A DNA stretch of 64,000 nt, from contig MNCI01003051.1 of assembly GCA_015680685.1 (NCBI GenBank), forward strand, positions 62,001 to 126,000. Reading direction: 5' to 3'. How positions within the stretch are numbered: the stretch's first letter is position 1; each line of letters starts with the position of its first letter. Source of the DNA: Gnetum montanum (Eukaryota > Streptophyta > Gnetopsida > Gnetales > Gnetaceae). The notes beneath the pieces were generated by a model. The model had not been told where the DNA came from. It saw only the letters and a program-made list of their open reading frames with translations, and did no database searches. Made by a program: the position numbers and the translations under genes. This document shows positions 56,301 through 64,000 of the stretch, piece after piece.

Positions 56301-59300
56301 CAAGATCATCTCTATTATATAACACCACCAGTTTGAAATGGGGATGTCATAGAAGATGTTACACCAACTAAACTCCAAGTTTTCAAAAGCTTAATCATCA
56401 TGAACACCAATAAAAGTAGTTGGTCATAATTATTAACACACCTCAAGTAGGTACCCATAATTATATTATGTATCACATCTTTTATAATAAAAGAAGTAAA
56501 AAGTAGTATTATTTTCAATTCCCATGTATTCATTTATTGATGAAATCATGAGTGAAGGAAAGAATTTGTTTAAGTATGTTACAATGTATTATCATAACTA
56601 GCTAGCATAAGGATACATGTTTGCTTATTAAATTATCAACTAATAAATAAATGAAGTTAGAAAAATAATATTTGAAGGGGAATGTTAGATCTTAATCTTG
56701 TTGAACATTATTCAATCACTAGTTTTGTAAATCAGTTGGACCAAAAGCTATTAATTGTAAACATGAAACATCATACTTGATAGTTTATAAAATTGATATG
56801 TGAACATGATGACAAACCATATAAGTCCATAAGAATAGATCTAAATATATTGTATGTAGATGTCTATCAAGGAAACAAATGCAAGTATGAAGTAAAGAAA
56901 AAAGGCTAAAGGTATTAATTTAGGGACTTATGAAAAAAAGAAATTATAAGAGAGAATGTATAAAATACGGATTCAAGTGTCTAAAGAGAAGAGAAGGTTT
57001 AAAGTAAACAATAAAAGTGTGTAGAAATCCAACTGAAAATAGAAAAGTAAACTATATAAGAATATGGATAGAAAATCCACGAAAAAAACAATCTATGATG
57101 CAATGTAAAAGTTTGACAATTTAAAGATAGAATATGATTGATGTAGTAGTCAATATAGTGTGAATGAAAATAAAGTTGGTAAATAAAGACATAATTACAA
57201 GTTCAAATAAATTTAGTCTTACACATAAATACCTATAAGGAAAATGTGAATCTATGATGAGACTTACAAATGTTGTACTACTTACAAATTATTATTTTAC
57301 TAAAAATATGTTATAATATTAATTCCTTAATTACAAGATTATTAGCAAATTAAATTTTTTCATGAGACTTAAAACAAAACTCTAACAACATCCAAAAACA
57401 AAATATCACATATAATATTAATTTATCACTTTCTAAACATTGTTCCAAATATCAACAATTGCAAGCAATGTAAAAACATACATTTATTGACATCACAAGA
57501 ATTCTACCTAAAATAATATCTATTAACCAGCATTCATTCTTGTTTCAATAAACCTTCAAGTGTTAAAATTTCTATTATCATGATAATTGAAAAAATACAT
57601 GAACTTTAAAAAATAAACTCACTTCAAGTAGCTTCCTTATCCGCTTGACATGTATATAAATTCATAAGCATCTAAGAATGTTTATTTTCCCATAATTAAT
57701 GCACATCATTTGGATATTTCATGTAATGATGTTTCATCCATGCATAGATTTTTTCAAATCTTATCCACATTGTGAAAGTACAAAAATTCATAAGGTTTTC
57801 TTAAATCAAGTTCAAGTCTAAGAAAATGTTCATTTTGTTTTAAAGCTAAATGAAAAACTTTCTGCATAAGAGTAATCTAATCTATAATTTATCTAAGTTT
57901 TAAAATTCCTATTTTGTAATCACTGATGACATGATACTTTTATAAAACTTTAGAAATAATTTTATAAAAAATATTACACAAAATTATAAATCTAGAGTTA
58001 GAGGTTGATAACATTATTATTGACAACTCATCACCACTACCTACATTGGAGGTGTGTCTAAGAAAATAGTTGGAGTATTTTAAAAATATGATGGTTTTTA
58101 AATTCTATAATAAGCACTTTGGCTTTTTTAAGTATCTTAAAAGAAAAAGAACATATTTCTTGATGTAATTAAAAGTAGTTTTTCATTATGAAAACAAGTA
58201 AAAACTCATTTGTTAGAGTTAAAAAACATGAAACTTTCAAAATTTTATCATTGCTTATGTTCATTATGACTTCAATGTGTCCTATTTAGTTAAAAGTTCA
58301 AGTCTAATACCTATGGGGATCCCACTTGGTGATATGAGTGATTACCCTCAAGTAATAACCGTAGTTAGTAGGAGCAATTTGCTAAATGAATAGTTAGGAT
58401 CTAGTTTCTATAGCTCATCTAAACAAATATGAAATGCTTTAGAAGGAAAGCAAGCTACCTAACATTAATCACAAAAAAAATATAAGCAATATCTAGATAA
58501 CATGAATAACTTTTTCAGGTGTGCCTTCACTCGATTACTTTATGTTCTTAATAAATTAACAGCCTATATTTCTCATGGATCTATCTTAAAGCATGTAACT
58601 TCTCACCCTCTAATGGGATAGCTAAGTTGTGTGGAATAAAGGATTTTACCAAAATTTTTCAAACATGACTATATAAGTCCATTATACATTCCTTCTTTTA
58701 GTTTTTTATTTTTTTGTGATAATGTCATTAATCTTATGTTATTTTTCAATGAGGTAATAATTGATTTATTTTTGGTATGCTTTGCTCTAGTAGAAAATTC
58801 TATTCTTTACTTTATCTCCTCTACCATCACAGTTTTAAGCATTTCATTAGAATAATGTGCAATGTTGCTAGATTTGTTACTTCATCTCCTCTACCATCAC
58901 AGTTAGTAGCGGTAGAAGCAATTCACTTGAAAGTAGTTGGAGATCAAATCTAGACAAAAATGATGAGTTTTCCAATAAACACAACCTAGACATAAGTTCT
59001 TAATGCTCACAATGATGAGCATGATGTCAACATCCAATAACCAAGATTCATGGAAGATGATTTTTCTTGAAATTAGTTAGTACAAATTGGATACAACCTC
59101 AACCCCAATGATATTTAATTGAGGCACATCCTAATCAAAATTCATAGTAGGATCACCCTAATAAAGAATATTGAAGCCAAGAGGAGTACGATTGAAACAC
59201 AAGTGCAATACAAGTGTGGAATGTTACATAGGCACTATTTGAATGCTAGTGTAGCATGAATATAAGTGTGGAATGTTACCTTAGAACTAGTCTAGTGCTA

Positions 59301-61229
59301 GTTACACACTACTAAAGAAAAAAAAAACTTTTTAGCTATTTGGCTACTAGTTTGGTGGTAGTTCAATGCTAGCTTTGGAAACCAAAAATTTTTGGAACTC
59401 CCTATTCACTAGTTTAGTGATAGTTAATACTACATATAGTGAGGTAGTTGTGAGCTATAACTTCATTATTTCTTGAAGTTTTAAGATGATATTAGGCTCA
59501 TTGGAAAATTCTTTCAAAGGTATATTAACCTATAATATTTTATGACAATTAGATATTGTTTGATGATTAAAATTAGGCTTGAAATAATGTCATTAAATCT
59601 AACTCGTTAACTTCTATTGAATGAAAAGAGATGATTAACACATCATGATTCTCTTCAATTATAACTCAATTTGACATACTATAATAAATGATAATTGTTA
59701 ATGATGTAGATACTTGGAAATAATGATGAATTGATAAAATAGTATTGTTAAAACTTAATAATGTAAATAAATTAATAAGTTGATGAGAGATGTAATGAAA
59801 CTAAGGAGAAAATAATGAGATTGATGATGGTGATGAAATGTTGATGATAACTAATGATGAATTGATGAGGTTTGTAATGAACATTCATGAAATTAATGAT
59901 AGAATGATGACAAGAAAAACATAACTGATGGAGAATTTAGAATACTCTCTTTCTTTCTTCTTGATCATCTTATACAACATTATTTGTCCACATATTTATA
60001 GGCATTTGATGGGCCCACCATTACTAATGATGAGACAAGCCTTTTTCTAGGCCTAAAAGGCTATAGTATGAAAAAACTTGAGAGATTTGGGCAAATATTT
60101 TAATACATCTATCCATCAATCTTCCAATAAAATTAAAAATATAATATCTAGTCTATTTTGTCCTATATAGAATAAATAATCAAATGATAATTACAAGGCT
60201 TCTATTCCTATGTTATATAAAAAACTAAATTTTCATGTATTATCCTCATGTATTCATAAAAGTTGGCTTCTTTTATCATACTACTCTTTCTAATATAAAT
60301 GTAGCCTTCTATGAATTTGATTTTTGGTATTTAATGCATGTTTTTTCTTCTAAATTTATTTCCACAGCATGATCAATGAATGATGGTAAAATGTAAGAAC
60401 CAAAGAGCATACTAAAATCAATAAGAAGCTTCTCATGCACACTATCTTTTAAGTTCATTTATGCTATTACAATTTATTGATTCAACAATGATTTCTAAAA
60501 CTTTAAATATTGATATTTTTAATCATCATTATGCTTTATTACTTATTCAAAAGTAGACTCCTCAATTTATATCCCTTGAATATTAAAGTGTTTATTATTT
60601 TGCTAACTTATCAAATCTATTTTGATTTTTGAAAAAATTAAAAAAGATATTATCTCTTAAATTAGAATAATCAAGCATTCTAAATCCTAGATATAATTAG
60701 CATTTCAATACGACTCAATATGTATGAGGTGGATCTTAACTTTCTTAAGTACAAAATTCTTTTCTATGCTAGAAAAATCGATTATGTACAGTCATTGTAA
60801 TATTATAATCTTCCAAAGGCATGTCACTATTACCATCAAGAGGATAATATATTTAATCCATGCCTCAAAAAAAGGCAATGCAATCATTTCTATAATAAGT
60901 TATTGCAAATTCTACTAAGTTTGCGTTTGTTCAATAGTTAACCCTTCATATTCTTTTACTACTACTTGGCAAAATATGCCTTCAAGAAAAGTTCCAATCA
61001 ATTTAGTTTTAAAGAACTATTTAATGATTGAGAGAAAATAGGTATACATTTCTGCAACTTCATAGAAAACTATTATTAACTCAAATGGTTTTCAAATAAT
61101 TTTACAAAATAAAAAAATCAAAGAAATTTATATCTTAGCAAATACATGTTCAATAGTCAATTTCCTATTAATTCTTGTACAACTCTTGAATAGGACATGG
61201 AGACTTCTTATGAGAATGTTCGTTTCATT
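56301..61229. other. AT-rich intergenic sequence without recognised genes
   Basis: All frames are closed by frequent stops. Minor features are a repeated 'tcatctcctctaccatcacagtt' (about 58816 and 58884), a GATGAT-rich stretch near 59815-59900, and a TATTTATAGG with GGGCCCACC near 59990-60020 that could belong to an old LTR. No protein similarity is recognised. Confidence 0.5.
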
Positions 61230-64000
61230 AACATGAGGAGGAATTGCTTCCCTCTACCCAATGTTCACACTCTCGTGGAATTTCCAAGGTCTTACTAATG
61301 AAACTTGTTGGTAATTTTATTTACAAAGCACATTTATCTCTTGATTTTATTCTTCTTAAATATATTAAAATTTCCAATTCAAATATATTTGTGATTAGTA
61401 ATAGCATTTTTCATAATTTACTATGTTATTTACTAAAAATAATACAAGTCGAGGTGATGTAGATCTTATTATCAATACCTTTTGGGCTAATAAAATTATC
61501 TCATCAAGAAAAAATAATTTTGTAGCCTAGGTAGTTCTTCAAGATGCTTTAGATCCTTTTGGTATTTACAACATTTATGTTCTTACTAATTCTATAGATA
61601 GAATTACTCTGTAGCAATCTTTTCTTCAAAGTTTATTAAAAATTCCTTGGATTTTTATATTCATTTTAATATATTGAAAAATTCTTATGGTAAAACTACT
61701 AGAGCTTCTTCTTAGCTTACAGGTCATAAGCTCTTTGTTTGAATGGTCATACGGAAAAATTTTGTTTAGTTGATGCAAATGGTTTTATGCTCATTGTGAT
61801 GTTTGGTTGATGTTGTCTAACTTTCAAGAGAGTATCAGCCAAATCATTGAAATAATTAATCAATTCTATTTTTCTAATTATTCCTTGATTTGTGATGGAA
61901 ATGTTAAAATCCACAAAGATGCAATACTATTAGACCATTTTTCCATTTCTCTTAATTTAGAATTTGGTTTTAAAATGTAATTCAACATTATGAGATTTTT
62001 CATATGAATGCATCTTTTCTACTTTCTCCATCTAGAAAATATATTTTGAGATCTTAAAAAAATGCTAAAATAAGACCTCATGGTAATTCTAGTTGGATTA
62101 ATTGATGGTTATGTGCCACACATTATGTTAGAAATTTTTCTTACTAGTTAAGTATGCAATTTGCCAGGAGACAAAAGGAGATTGATAAATAAATTTGTAA
62201 TCATAACACATCAACGTTATTCTTGAAAATGATTCCTTCAATACTAATCATTTCAAACAAAAATTTTCATTAAGAGTCATCTTTCTTGTTTGAAATTGGA
62301 GGAAAATCATATATAAATTATTTAAATTTTTGAAAGATAAATATAGTTAAAGTTACAAGAAAAACCTACTTTTGATTCTCTTATTATCAATGGTTTTCTT
62401 AATAGACATTTTCATTATATATTTTTGCATATAAATTTGATCAAAAGGATTTCTTTCTAACTTAAATCATTTTTCAAACATTTTTCTTAAATTTCATATT
62501 TATCTGCTTAAGCAATATATCTCTCTTAGTAAAATAAAGATGTAGTGTTTAGCTTGGCCAATGATAAAACTCCAAGTTTTGATGGAATTTCCACTGATTT
62601 TTTTGAAAATTATTGAGATGATATTAGTATGGACCTTTTTTTATATTTTAATGAAGCTATTAAATAGTGTTTACTCAATCAAGAGTTGGATAAATTAGTC
62701 ATCAAAATTATTCTTAAGGAAGACAATCTTTCCTAGATTACTAATTAGCATCCTGTTACTCTTTTGAATTCTATTTATAAACTTTTGGTAAAATGTCTTG
62801 TGCAAAGATTAAAACCAATTATTTATTAATTAATTACTCTAGTGAAAATTCACTTTGTTCAAGGTAAATATATCTTGGATGATGTTATTACTGCTCAAGA
62901 GATATATGTAAATAGGTTAAGGATTCTAATCAAGACGTTGCATTTTTATAGCTTGATTATACTAAACCTTATGATGATTGAATGATTTTTATTACTTGTC
63001 TTTATAAATATTGTTTTAAAGATAAATTTATTGGAACAACTAAGACTCTTTTAGTTGAAGCTAATGTGTGTGTGACTTCAATTGGCAACATTACTAACAG
63101 TTTTAAACTTAAACACTAAATCATGCAAGATTGTTTGATTGCACCTTGTCCCTTCATATTTGATTCAAATTTTCAATGTCATGTTATTTAAATGGATCAA
63201 AAATTTAATTTCATTTCAAAATATTTATTAAAAATGATGGGCCTATATTATTAAATATGCAGTTTTTCGTATGATTCTTTTTTATGATAAGAAATTTTAA
63301 AAACTATTACAAATTATCTTTATATCATATTGATCAATATTAAAAACTATATGAGGATCTTGGATTATTTAGAAACAATATTCTATTTTTAGTAATAAGA
63401 GGTTCCAAGATAGAGCTTTTCAAAATTTTGACATTATCTAGAAAAAAATGTTTTCAAGTTATTAGACATTCCTTTATTCTTTGTTGGATCATCAAAAACT
63501 TTATGTGATGTTACAATTAGTAAAGATTGAAGAAAAGCTTTATAAATAAAAACTATCTTAGGACCTTGGATTAATTAAAAAAAATCTTCTATTTTTTGTA
63601 ATAAGAGGTTCTAAGATAGAGCTTTTCAAAATCTTGACATTATCTAGAAAAAATTGTTTTCAAGTTATTAGACATTCCTTTCTTCTTTGTTGGATCATCA
63701 AAAAATTTATGTGATGTTACAATTAGTAATGATTGAAGAAAAATTTTATAAATAGAAGGATAAAAATCTTTTAATAACTATAAAGTTTAATATTTATATC
63801 TTCCAAGCAACTCATATGTACTATTACTCAAGTTGGGCTCATAGTATTATTGTGTATCATTACATTAAACTTGAGCAAAATTTCTTTTGGATTAGTAGCC
63901 CTTCTAGAAAGAGCTTTTGTCATGTTACCTCTGATATTTACACTTCTCATAAAGAGGATGATGGCTTAGGCTTGATAAATTATTATAAGAAAAATATCAT
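61230..64000 (+). pseudogene. LINE (L1-like), endonuclease to RT, running off the window
   Basis: Domains occur in order on the plus strand. WNFQGL at about 61275 is the start of the endonuclease, and LLDHFSISLNL near 61930 is its SDH-type end. The RT follows: SFDGISTDFF (62575), KLVIKIILKED then HPVTLLNSIYKLLVKCLVQR (62690-62810), FVQGKYILDDV (62850), FL-LDYTKPYDD (62945-62985) and a decayed QGCPLSP box (about 63125). DGLGLINYYKK at the window end is the start of the zinc-binding tail. The catalytic FADD box is not readable. Frames shift often and there are many stops. A 205-bp duplication (63399-63770) interrupts the region after RT. Confidence 0.75.
63360..63770. repeat. Tandem duplication, 205-bp period
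   Basis: AGAGGTTCYAAGATAGAGCT starts at 63399 and 63604. Both copies continue through 'ttattagacattccttt' and 'tttgttggatcatcaaaaa'. It lies inside the LINE. Confidence 0.9.

Overview
This window looks like intergenic DNA from a large, repeat-rich plant genome. A canonical miR156 hairpin places it in a land plant. The nested and heavily decayed Ty3/gypsy and LINE copies, AT-rich background and near absence of protein genes suggest a gymnosperm-sized genome, but that is inference. Nearly every reading frame is interrupted, so most coding features below are retroelement fossils. All family assignments were made by eye from motifs; no search was run.

Layout. 1-2364 is the 3' end of an Athila-like LTR retrotransposon (end of its third ORF, then the 3' LTR). 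3053-30025 is a second copy of the same family in the same orientation: 5' LTR, a tRNA-Asp-type primer site, gag, protease, partial RT, integrase, a third ORF and 3' LTR. Its third ORF is split by a 15.2-kb Tat-lineage element in reverse orientation (11665-26861), flanked by the 5-bp duplication AAGAT. Removing the insert rejoins the ORF in frame. The Tat element carries protease, RT, RNase H, a second RNase H and integrase on the minus strand. Between its protease and RT sits a spliced gene on the plus strand with its own TATA box, introns and poly(A) signal.

30026-40380 is AT-rich sequence with a cluster of LINE fossils from at least two families in both orientations, one carrying a 4 x 208-bp tandem array. 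40390-46500 is a more GC-balanced, low-repeat island with a MIR156 locus: G-boxes, TATA box at 43933, hairpin at 44428-44584 with mature miR156 at 44476-44495, a likely downstream intron and a poly(A) signal. It is the only convincing functional host gene. 46500-61200 is AT-rich intergenic sequence with a SINE, a LINE ORF1 fragment, a Ty1/copia fragment, a dispersed repeat shared with 2.4-2.9 kb, and many short tandem duplications. 61230-64000 is a plus-strand LINE that runs off the window.

How the parts relate. The two LTR elements appear to use the same accessory protein plan (a module with a V-x-I ... I-x-x-L-x-V/L-P pattern, then a coiled coil) in opposite ways: sense, behind an internal promoter, in the outer Athila copy, and antisense, multi-exon, in the nested Tat copy. 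This pairing, with hairpin-forming arrays and a TGCTACGCTA-type word scattered through the non-coding parts of the Tat element, is the most unusual biology here.
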